A stretch of 17,267 bases of DNA. Origin: Daldinia sp. FL1419 (Eukaryota > Ascomycota > Sordariomycetes > Xylariales > Hypoxylaceae). A program made the position numbers and the translations under genes. The stretch covers positions 1 through 17,267 of the forward strand of contig MU623687.1 in NCBI GenBank assembly GCA_025201765.1, written 5' to 3'. Numbering within the stretch: the first letter of the stretch is position 1; the number at the start of each line of letters is the position of its first letter. The notes beneath the pieces were generated by a model. That model saw only the letters and a list, made by a program, of their open reading frames with translations. It made no database searches and was not told the DNA's origin. Of the stretch, positions 8,540-16,948 are shown one piece after another.

Positions 8540-10764
8540 TCAATACAATAAAGGATCAAAATCAAACCACGCCCCCAATAGTGTAATTTAATATCCAAAC
8601 CATAGGATCCTTTAATTACAAATTTCTTTCATTAATGGAACTTCAGAATATCTATAATCATAATTATAATTACCATTGAACCAACTACATAAGAAATATT
8701 GATCTACCTAAATTAAACCTGTTATTATAAAGTCTTCTGGTAAAAGATATTATTTATCTTATTTCTTTTTATTTTATTTTTCCAAATATTTAAGAAACTT
8801 TTCATTATAAATCAAATTTCCCATATAAGTTGAGAACAGCCAATTAAATTAGTTCAAAAACAACTCCTAAAGAACCTTCTTGTAAATAATAGATTACAAT
8901 ATATCAAATGATTTAAAATAAAATAAAAATGCCAAAGTTATATGTAAAAAAGGAAGGATTTAAAATGGAATTAATATGAAAAAAGTTCATCTCTAAAAAA
9001 GGTACTTACATTAATGTCACAAAACTTTCCAAAAACGATATTACACATATCCCCAAAAAGTCTTAAAACTTTCTCCTTTATCTCAAGTGTTCTTTCAAAA
9101 CTCAAAAATATAACTTTCAAAATAATCTTATGGCTAATATTATAAGATATAAGACTATTACAATTGGATATAGCCGATAAATAACCGGATTCCATCCAAT
9201 TTAAGTCAATAAAATAGGTGAATAAGGTTTAAAACTGATGCATTACGGACTTAAAGTCCTTTTAACATTTACCACTAAATATAGTACTATATACTTTAAC
9301 AAAAGCCAGATCAACAATTTGAACATTGGGAAGCTTATTAAAGAGATGCTTTATAGGTCCTCTGGAATTGAATGGATGTGTTATATAAAGTGATTTAAAG
9401 AAGTAATAGAGCTTTTAGTTTGGTTGACCCGTAAGAATCCCCAAATGGTAATATAGCCTCCCCTCATCACAATTTTGATTAAAAGCCTTAATATACCATT
9501 CACAAACAATAAAATTCCATATTTCTTTATCGTTATAAAAAGCCATTTTATATCTGTTCACATCCCCTAAGCACTTTAATTATATACCTTTAAATACTGA
9601 TATGCTCTTGAATAGCATGCTAAGCCAAGCGTATACCTTATGAATAAAATTAAGCATATGGTCCAAAGATTTGGAAAAGTTAAGCCTTAATATTTCAAGA
9701 AAGGAGTGTATCCCATTCTTCTACATGCAGCTTGATATATTATACTTAAATGCTAACTTTCGAATTTCAATACTTATATAACAACCTTACGAACAAATAA
9801 AGTAATTATAATATTATTTAATAAACTTCTCATATAATATTGCCAAAAAGGTACAATTTTTATTATTCAATTGTAACACATTATTATCAATCTTTTTGAC
9901 CCTAAGCTCAAATAAATGAATTATATCATAGATACCTTGGGCTTCAAAAGCCATGTCTTCGAAAAGGGTCGGTTCGGTTTTCAGATGCTTAAACATAATA
10001 CTTCCATTCAAAATCTCCAATTGTTTTTCAGGATGGCTAATGTAAATTTACTTAATTAACTTCTGCCACATTACAAAGTCAGCAACATACCTTTCAACTC
10101 CTCTCTCTTTATCAGAACCTTCAACAACCCAAAGATTACCTAAAACTACACTTGGGCAGCATTATTGCAGGTATAATTACATCCATTCACAAGTCCTAGG
10201 GATCTCATGATCACAGTATATGTAAGCAATTTGCGGAAAGGTTTTGAGATTATTGGTAGAAGATGTATTAATGTCCTTTTAAGGTATATTAATTTGTTCG
10301 ATAATCCAGATAGGTTTACTTTAAGTGGTAAATTGGCATATATTAACTATACCCTTTAATATATTGGTAAAATTTACAAAATAATTCATATCCCTCGTAA
10401 GGCTGTGGGCAATGTTATATAAGGCAAGGAAATTTATAATAATCCACATCATCAACTAAGATTAATCACACTATATATAACTCGTTAAAATTAGGGGAAA
10501 ATAACTTTATCAGGTCTTATAAATCAATTACTGAATTGGATTAATTAGGCAAATGAACCATAACTATCCTAATTCAATACAGATTTCTCTTATTATATTT
10601 AGAAAAATAGTTAATTGTTTATAACTATTTATATACTACCTACAAAAAGGTGTTATATTTTTACTTAATTATTTGTCACGAGGTGGACAACATTATTATT
10701 CCGCAGGGAACCTATTTAAACTATGGGAATAACCCCAGCTACATTATTTTACATATAGGTACAT
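8540..10764 (-). pseudogene. RIP-degraded Est1/SMG-type (14-3-3-like TPR and DNA/RNA-binding domain) protein
   Basis: One minus-strand frame runs from an ATG at 10764 to about 8830. One frameshift near 8760-8830 then moves it to the frame that ends with TGA at 8540, about 740 codons in all. Almost every internal stop fits a RIPed Gln, Arg or Trp codon. Landmarks of fungal Est1-type proteins are visible in order: S-L-D-H-M-L-N-F (9646-9672), a W-Y-I-K-A-F helix (9481-9498), G-R-L-Y-Y-H-L-G-I-L (9433-9462), K-S-L-Y-I-T-H-P-F (9370-9396), L-P-E-D-F (8729-8743) and R-I-L-W-F-G (8594-8611). In the family this helical array binds RNA or DNA and partner proteins; Est1 and SMG5-7 act in telomere maintenance and nonsense-mediated decay, while the many fungal paralogues are mostly uncharacterised. 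The N-terminal 270 or so residues (for example C-D-H-E-I-P-R-T-C-E-W-M, and G-N-L-W-V-V-E-G-S-D-K-E-R-G) are not recognised. It is certainly non-functional as written. The family call is fairly secure; the exact start is not. Confidence 0.75.
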
Positions 10765-10801
10765 GGTACTTACCTATGGAATAAATTTTTATCAAAATTT
10801 T
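10765..10801. promoter_or_regulatory. Presumed bidirectional promoter between two divergent pseudogenes
   Basis: The inferred starts of the Est1-type gene (10764, minus) and the TPR-like gene (10802, plus) leave only a short AT-rich gap. If the plus gene instead starts at 10955 the gap is about 190 bp. Divergent arrangement implies a shared control region. No specific factor-binding motif is recognised. Confidence 0.3.
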
Positions 10802-13006
10802 ATGGTTCCTCCAATATAACAACCACTTTTAAGGATGTTGTAGCAAGTGCCACTTTAAAATCTGAACTTTTATTAAGTACCTAAGTATATGTTAAAAACT
10901 ATAATCGGGCCAGCTTGTCCGGGCATTTGTTACTAATATTAAATTGAAACCACGATGTGTCTTGCGTATATATATGATAATGAGAAGGTTATTGATATTG
11001 TTACCACTATTTGCCAGGAACCATTCCTTCTCCACTCCTTATTATTAGATTCGCTTTTTATTTGCTTCAATCTTCTCCCTAATTTATCAGATTTCTTTCA
11101 AGCAAAACAAAGCATCTATGAAGTGCTTATTAAATTCTAAGGCGATAAAGAAAGATATATCAAAAGTTATATCCTCATATGATTCCTCGATCCATATATA
11201 TAAGAAATCTTTAGAGTAAGTTTAATCTGTTTCTTTTTTGAATATGATGGCTTATTGGCAGTCATAAGTATTTTTTACGTTATAATTAATGTTCACTATA
11301 ATGTTTGTAATTATAAGACCTTAGAATACCTTTCAAACACTTCTAATAAATCTAAAATCAAATTATTTCGTTAGGCAAATACATTCCCTTATAATTTATT
11401 ACTAATTAATTGGTTTAATTGCATCTTTAATTGATTAAATTTAGATACCTAAAATTTTACCTATATTTTAGGGTGGCTAAGTACGCCTATTTCTATTGAC
11501 TTATTCTACTGCGCAAGAATGCCTTCCTTCAATTAAAATATTAATAATGAAATAATTAAGATTTTCACTTGCCTTATCTTATTAATTAAAAATGAAAAGA
11601 AATTAAATAATATTAAATAAGAATTAATATTTATTAGATTTATTAAGTTAATTTAAACATCTTTAGAATTAAATTCACAAATTACAGGATTCTTATAAAG
11701 TTATATTTAAGTTAAGATATGGTTTCCTAAAGCAGTTAAGATTATTTCTTATATTATGCCGAAATATATATCCATTAAACCTATAAAATACCAAATGAAA
11801 TACCCCCCTACCACAAAGATACTATAAAATGCCAGTTATATACAAAGGTGCAAAGAATTATTTCTGTATATAACATATATATTTAATTATTTTAATAATA
11901 AATAAATAATATTTAATCAACTAAATCCAGTAGAAATGGTTGAAGCATACTTATCTATATTATACTTCAACAATCAATTATAGAAAATACAAGTTCTAGC
12001 CATTGTTACCCAAGTTATGCATAGAAATGATCCAGAAAAACCACTTCTCATAGTTTATATTAATATCAGAAAAGCTTTTTTATCACTCTTATACCAAAAG
12101 CCCAAAAAAAACCAATTTACCATTCCTGTGATTAATTGCCGATCCAACACATTTACAACAAATCTAACTATCACCAAGGCCCAATTATCCATTTAATTAA
12201 ACAACCTGAATTCAGCACTTACCTATCTGGAAAACTTTAATGCTTTATATGATAGATCCCCCTCCACCTTAAAAAAGATATAAGAATATTAAGTGAAATT
12301 AATATATATAAGGATCTTATATTTTAAAGGTTATTTTCAATAGGCCTATTATATTTTACTAATTTTATTATAATATGATAAAGTTCAATTATTATATAGC
12401 ATTATTTTATACAAATTTGATTGATATGATGAAACAATCCAGATCCTTCAATCATATATACCTATTATGCGGATAAAATTCATTATTACACATGTACACC
12501 TATTAAAATACATATATTTATTGTTTAAGGGAGAACCTATAAACCCTACCTTGTTAGAAATTTTAAATAACATTTATAATGAATTTAACTATTGCCAACC
12601 CACTATGTACTTTGAGAAAATGGACCACATTTCGGTTTTGATAGGGCATGCAATAGTTTATTATGTAAATAATCAGGTTAATGTTGCTTTAGAAGCTTGG
12701 AAACAAGCTTTGACTGCCTCTGCAGCATAGTTCCCTATTGGATATATTAATATGATTATATATTATTCCATAAATGAACTGGAGACTAGGAGGGGAAATC
12801 AAGTTATAGCTGATATTTTCTTAGGTTATGTAAGAGTTTTGTTTTCCCAAACAGACTTATAACATTATTTTATTAGGTTGGGATCTCTCTGGCCTCTCAT
12901 TGTTGGCAAATGGCGCTCTATTTATGGATAAGATCTAATAGTTCTTCCGTAGATCACATTCTTTCTTTTTGGAGAAACGATTAAGCTTATAAGGGAAGGC
13001 ATATAA
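10802..13006 (+). pseudogene. RIP-degraded large TPR-like helical protein
   Basis: A single plus-strand frame stays in phase for about 735 codons without a detectable indel, broken by roughly 25 to 30 stops that nearly all fit CAA, CAG or CGA codons. Open pieces of 61 and 87 codons lie at 10955-11140 and 12467-12730. The C-terminal half looks like tetratricopeptide repeats: Y-D-K-V-Q-L-L (12374), Y-D-E-T-I-Q-I-L-Q (12425-12451) and A-L-E-A-W-K-Q-A-L (12686-12712) carry the alternating small and aromatic residues of TPR helices. The end resembles the C-terminal helical region of some fungal multidomain proteins (G-S-L-W-P-L-I-V-G-K-W). The N-terminal half is hydrophobic and unassigned. No nucleotide-binding P-loop was seen. 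The start is uncertain: ATG codons at 10772, 10802 or 10955 are possible, and the frame is also open upstream to about 10625 where it overlaps the opposite gene. Role unknown. Confidence 0.65.
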
Positions 13007-13467
13007 TTTACATGTCTATAGGATGTATATGTAAAATTAACAATCAAATGGATTAATTAATTAAAAATAGTATATATATAAATATTTTGACAAATATTAA
13101 TACATTAAAGATATAATAAGCAATATTTTATAGAATATCCTTATTTTCCTTACCCCCAACCTAATTTCCGTAATACCCTTATTATTACAAATTCCTTATT
13201 AAAATAACTTTATTAACAAGTTTTTATAATGTTATATTATTTAATAACTTTATTATATAATATCTTCTGGATTTTAAAGATATTTTGCCAGGCTTTTAAA
13301 ACCAATTCGTTCCTATTATATAAAGGAGATTTGTTTAGATTTACTAATTACTACATTTTTTATTAATTAAGATAGAAATCTTAATTATTATCATACAATA
13401 ATAAAAAACTAAAAAAACATTCTTTTTTGGTGTTCTAACAGGTTTTTCTAATTAATGAAAAGTTATT
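13007..13467. other. AT-rich spacer, no gene seen
   Basis: The plus-strand TPR-like frame could continue a little past 13006 if that TAA is also a lost glutamine codon, but protein-like quality is gone by about 13060. The rest is AT-rich with no supported frame. Confidence 0.45.
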
Positions 13468-13469
13468 AT

Positions 13470-13930
13470 GGACTTTAGACAACCTAATTCAAAATTAAGA
13501 CCTCATTTTCAAACCTTGTATATAGAGTTGGATAGACTGGAAGTATTAAGATAGTCAAACTATTTACAGAAATGTCCGAACTTCTTTCATATAAATGATA
13601 AACCCCTTAATAAAAATAAATTACACTCTCGCCCTCATATATTTTTATTTTAATTATTTAATGCCTAATTTATATTGCTACCAAATACTTTAACAACACT
13701 AAAAGCATCTAATTTTAGAATAACCCAACCATCTTCACTAATTCAATCACAAAATTCCGTATAAGTATTTGCCCGAGAAGATGTTCCAATAGGAAATTTC
13801 ATTATTAGATCTATTATCCTTTCTTTCATATCTAGAACTTTACTGGCATTTCTGTCCCTTCTATTTAAAATTATTTCTACTAAGTATATAGATTAGAATC
13901 AATAATATATGCAATTTTTGTTAGCTAACC
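13470..13930 (-). pseudogene. RIP-degraded coding fragment of unknown family (minus reading preferred)
   Basis: A minus-strand frame gives a charged, protein-like stretch at about 13690-13890, including N-R-R-D-R-N-A-S-K-V-L-D-M-K-E-R-I and then F-P-I-G-T-S-S-R-A-N-T-Y-T-E-F-C-D, S-E-D-G-W-V-I-L-K-L-D-A-F-S-V-V-K-V-F-G. It goes on to about 13470 with TAA, TAG and TGA at likely Gln, Arg or Trp positions. The plus strand is also open here, from an ATG at 13468, with fewer stops but a less natural Ile/Leu/Ser-rich composition. The minus reading is preferred on residue composition only. No family recognised. Confidence 0.35.
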
Positions 13931-13979
13931 TTTACCCTTCAACTTACAATAGGCACAATTAAGTCTCATTAACGTCCGA

Positions 13980-14622
13980 AAAATACCATAATGCTATTGA
14001 AGAAATCCGCATAATTATTATATCAGACTACAACAAGTTTGGCCAACAATTTAATACCAAAATTACTTTAATTGAAGACAACTGGGGGAATATAATTTCT
14101 AAGGTAGCTATTTTAAATATTAATTAGGACAGCTACGAAATCCATTCGATAATTCATCACAACTTAAGCGGAAAAACTCATACTGAAATTAATAAAGTAA
14201 CCTATAATGAGTCTCACGATAAAGTCTTTAATATAATAGATCATAATTGTAAGATTAGTTTATTAATTAGAACAACCTATAACATATTTGGTACGAGGGA
14301 TTATGGCATAATTATATCAAATTATAACAAGTTTGGTAGAAAATTATGTACGGTAATTACATTAATTTGCAATAAGTATGGCCACGAAGTGCCTAAAGTG
14401 ATTATATAGAGCTACGATGGAGATGGCCGCCGAATTTATTCGATAATTAAAATGATATATGGTAAGTCAGGCAAGAAAACCTAAATTACCGCAATATCCT
14501 ACGATGGATCTTACCAAAAGATAAAATTCATTAATTATAATTCAAATCATAAATATATTTGTTTCAATCCAACCCCAACTTTGGAACCAATCATAACCAT
14601 GGAGGATTATTAACCCAATGCC
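13980..14622 (+). pseudogene. RIP-degraded repeat protein with Y-[N/D]-x-x-G units
   Basis: One plus-strand frame over about 214 codons holds only a few internal stops, each fitting a lost glutamine codon. It is built of units of about 14-15 residues that tend to start Y-[N/D]-x-x-G and run into alternating hydrophobic residues. Examples are Y-N-K-F-G-Q-Q-F (from 14028), Y-N-K-F-G-R-K-L (from 14323), N-K-Y-G-H-E-V-P, Y-D-G-D-G-R-R-I (from 14413) and Y-G-K-S-G-K-K-T. Two larger blocks (14022 and 14317 onward) look duplicated with a spacing of 295 bp. The pattern recalls YD-type beta-strand repeats of RHS-like proteins, but the period is shorter than the usual one, so no family is claimed. The opposite strand is partly open in the same register as the neighbouring minus fragment (W-P-N-L-L-like units) but has several times more stops. 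Confidence 0.4.
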
Positions 14623-15076
14623 TAATGATTTAACATTACATATATATATAATTCAATAAATTAGTTGGGTGGTAATATATATAACCAACCATCCCTATAC
14701 CAATTTATAGCATTATGCCCTATCTATAATTCAGGTTATTACTTCTATCCACCAAATTACGCCACTTTAATTTTATTACTGCAAAAACATGCCCTTCACC
14801 TGTAATTCAATTTTATAATATAGCCTTACAACCTTTTTTATTTGCTGAAAAATATAAATTCCTTTATGTAGCGCATGCCGTATTTTTGGGCATATATAAC
14901 TAGCCAAGTAATGGATCCCCATCTTTACTTACCAATAGTTCTAATAGTGGACAGCTCTGTATCTATAAAAGTTACATATAATTATATCAATATGGTCTTT
15001 AATTATTAGGTTTTTAATATTAAATATTATATATGAGCGGGTTCATCTGAACTATACAATTGCGCTCAGCACCTTA
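14623..15076. other. Gene-free or undecided stretch left of the hAT-like element
   Basis: Mostly AT-rich. Around 14820-14990 both strands carry short protein-like pieces. The minus one includes E-L-S-T-I-R-T-I-G-K and W-G-S-I-T-W-L-V-I-Y-A-Q-K-Y-G-M-R-Y, in the same frame as the 13470-13930 fragment. It may be a further decayed coding relic, but the strand cannot be settled by eye. Confidence 0.3.
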
Positions 15077-15084
15077 AGTCATTA
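15077..15084 (+). repeat. Target-site duplication, left copy
   Basis: agtcatta, identical to the eight bases that follow the element at 15798-15805. Eight-base duplications are characteristic of hAT-superfamily insertion. Confidence 0.9.
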
Positions 15085-15797
15085 CAGGGTCGCAATCCAT
15101 TCCACGCTAATCCACCAGTGGGCTATACACTCTAATCCATTCCACTCCATTCTATTAGATTTAGTCCGTGCGCTTAATCCACCAACATATTTAAAGCTTT
15201 TAAAATAGTAGATTTAATAGAGAGATGGATTAGGAATGGAATCGTACTTTAAGGAATTTTGAAATAAAGCCACAATATTAATGTTTATTAATAAATTTAA
15301 TAACCACATTAATAATATGGCTTTAATTATTCATCAACCTTATTTCAAAATTTGGATTAATTATAAACCAATTTCATTTTGTAATACAGTATATACGAAT
15401 TCCCATATAAACGCGTACCAAAATCTTGTACCTTAGAACTCCTTACAAAATATGTTAATAATATTAGCAAATTATTATAATTTTATATTTAAATTTTGAA
15501 TAAATATGTACAATAACAGCTATTCCTTTAATTAAAATTATTAACGAAGATATTAGCCTTTTTGTTAATCTTTGAAGCCCCCAATTTACCTACAGGAGCT
15601 ATAAATGGCTAAATACCATAGATTCCGAAAATCTAGTAGAAATGGTCAATATGAATAGCTTTAATATTACATAATCCACTAATCCACTAACCCATATTTT
15701 AACCCATTAACCTACTTATATCCTGAATTCTGGTAAATATAATATACCCATTACACCAAGGCATTTTGGTGGAGAGATGGAATGGATCGCGACCCTG
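15085..15797. mobile_element. Non-autonomous hAT-like DNA transposon (MITE-like), 713 bp
   Basis: The left end starts CAGGGTCGC-A-ATCCATTCCA. The right end, read inward on the opposite strand, starts CAGGGTCGC-G-ATCCATTCCA. That is about 20 of 21 identical, and the one difference is a G-to-A change at a CG. Further in, both arms share TCCACC. The element is flanked by perfect 8-bp direct repeats (agtcatta). The CAGGG terminus and 8-bp duplication match the hAT superfamily. There is no transposase frame inside, so it would have needed a transposase supplied from elsewhere. Subterminal copies of the aatccattcc word on both strands (for example 15137-15146 and the complement near 15232-15241) could be transposase-binding repeats. 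An internal inverted repeat is listed separately. The intact duplication suggests a more recent insertion than the decayed genes to its left. Confidence 0.88.
15255..15352. repeat. Internal inverted repeat inside the hAT-like element
   Basis: aattttgaaataa (15255-15267) is the reverse complement of ttatttcaaaatt (15340-15352). Inside these arms the words aaagccacaatattaatg and cattaataatatggcttt also pair imperfectly, after a gap on one side. The result is a hairpin of nearly 100 bases. It may be part of the element or a smaller foldback inserted into it. Confidence 0.6.
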
Positions 15798-15805
15798 AGT
15801 CATTA
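15798..15805 (+). repeat. Target-site duplication, right copy
   Basis: agtcatta, identical to 15077-15084 on the other side of the hAT-like element. Confidence 0.9.
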
Positions 15806-15929
15806 TCGAACGTATTTTCTAAAGACTACGGTTACATATAGGCAAATTCCGTGATATGATAGGCTTCTAATTTAGTATGAATGTTGCATTGAGCTACTCT
15901 AAATCCCTATATGAACTATAACGGTGTTT

Positions 15930-16655
15930 TTAATCCACATTCTTCCTCAAAACGTGTAACCTTTTAGATTGTCTCCTCTGATATACCAGGGTATTAGAGG
16001 ATAACCCCCTTTTCCTACTAGAGATCCTACTAGAGACACGTCTCCTATCTAAGCCGAGATCCCAGGCATTATGCGCCTGGGGGTGGGTGGGTGGGGTTGG
16101 TGGCGGGTTCGATACGTTAGGAGGGTTGGATACATCAGTAGGGTTGGAGTAGTTTAGGGTCTCGTTAGACACGTCAAAAGTCTTGCTGGATATGTTAGGA
16201 GGCCTGTTGGACACGTTAATAATCTTGTTTGATATGTTAGGAGGCCTGTTAGACATGTTAATAATCTTGTTAGATATGTTAGGAGGCCCGTTGGACATGT
16301 CAATAGTCTTGCTGGATGTGTTAGGAGGCCCGTTGGAGTTGAGAGGCGGGTTGCTTAGGTCGACATGTGGACCGGACATGTTAGGTGGCTCGAGAGAAAG
16401 AATATGCCGAAAATCGAGAGAATTGGGAAAAGTCAGGCTCATATTAAATGCTATATTCTAAGCCAGCAATGTTTCATTTGCCTTATCGCCAACAACAGTA
16501 TCTGATTTAATAATATCATCTTCATAGCAAAAAGTGACCCCGTTCCATTTTATGGTAAATATAATTTCGCCTTGGAACATACTGGTCAGTTGGTTGAATT
16601 TTCTTTCTATGCATTTCAGTCTGTTAGAGACTTTTATTGCATTAGGCTGGGGCAT
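15930..16655 (-). pseudogene. Hypothetical tandem-repeat protein with basic tail, one in-frame TAG
   Basis: Read from the ATG at 16655 the minus-strand frame gives about 241 codons to the TAA at 15930, with a single interruption: TAG at 16458-16460. CAG-to-TAG there is the typical RIP change, and both sides stay in one phase. The N-terminal 65 residues look like a small folded domain with a basic start (K-V-S-N-R-L-K-C-I-E-R-K) and a W-N-G-V-T-F strand. The middle is a run of 14-residue repeats (P-P-N-I-S-N-K-I-I-N-M-S-N-R). Then come a proline-rich linker and an arginine-rich C terminus (D-R-R-R-V-S-S-R-I-S-S-R-K-R, then R-R-Q-S-K-R) resembling nuclear-localisation or nucleic-acid-binding tails. 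No family recognised. Composition is near normal. A Met at 16442, just after the TAG, could in principle restart translation of the repeat and tail part. Confidence 0.65.
16152..16361 (-). repeat. 42-bp tandem repeats (14 residues), about five units
   Basis: Unit boundaries marked by gttaggaggc recur exactly every 42 bases at 16194, 16236, 16278 and 16320, with a diverged unit from 16152. In the minus-strand protein each unit encodes a 14-residue Pro-Pro-Asn-x-Ser block. A multiple of three keeps the frame, so copy number could vary without breaking the gene. Confidence 0.9.
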
Positions 16656-16719
16656 TATGAACAAAGATGTAGGTAGATGCTAAGATGGAAGATGAGGTTT
16701 ACTTGAATAGGTAGGTAGG

Positions 16720-16727
16720 TATTTATA
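16720..16727 (-). promoter_or_regulatory. TATA-box-like element of the repeat-protein gene
   Basis: On the minus strand this reads TATAAATA, 65 bases upstream of the ATG at 16655, a plausible core-promoter position. It follows a GTAG microrepeat (gtaggtaggt) on the plus strand. Only position and sequence support it. Confidence 0.35.
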
Positions 16728-16948
16728 CATTTATAATATATGGAGGCCTCATTAAGCCCTAAAATATAGGTAATTATCTAGTTGACAGGTTCTGTATACG
16801 TGGCGCCTAAGACCTCCATACGCATAAGATATAGTAAACTATGTTAATAGTTACCCCCTAGACCAATCCAATTTTGGCTCTCCTTTCTCATAGTCTGGCC
16901 CTCGGTACATTGGTACCGGAAATCCTATTTCCTACTGTTGGTTAGAAC
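16728..16948. other. Intergenic, near-normal composition, no gene seen
   Basis: Presumed upstream flank of the minus-strand repeat-protein gene. It contains short inverted words (tatggagg at 16739-16746 against cctccata at 16812-16819, and ggtac-att-ggtacc around 16904-16917) but no supported reading frame. Confidence 0.4.

Noticed and set aside
10022..10760. Plus-strand frame open over the N-terminal half of the Est1-type pseudogene
   Set aside because: It is in phase with the TPR-like gene and partly protein-like, but the minus strand here is continuous with the recognised Est1 landmarks. The plus reading is probably a shadow, at least up to about 10625.
16183..16461. Plus-strand open frame of 92 codons with M-L-G-G-L-L-D repeats
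   Set aside because: It is the mirror of the 42-bp tandem repeats. The minus frame is longer, continues beyond the repeats on both sides and has a plausible promoter.
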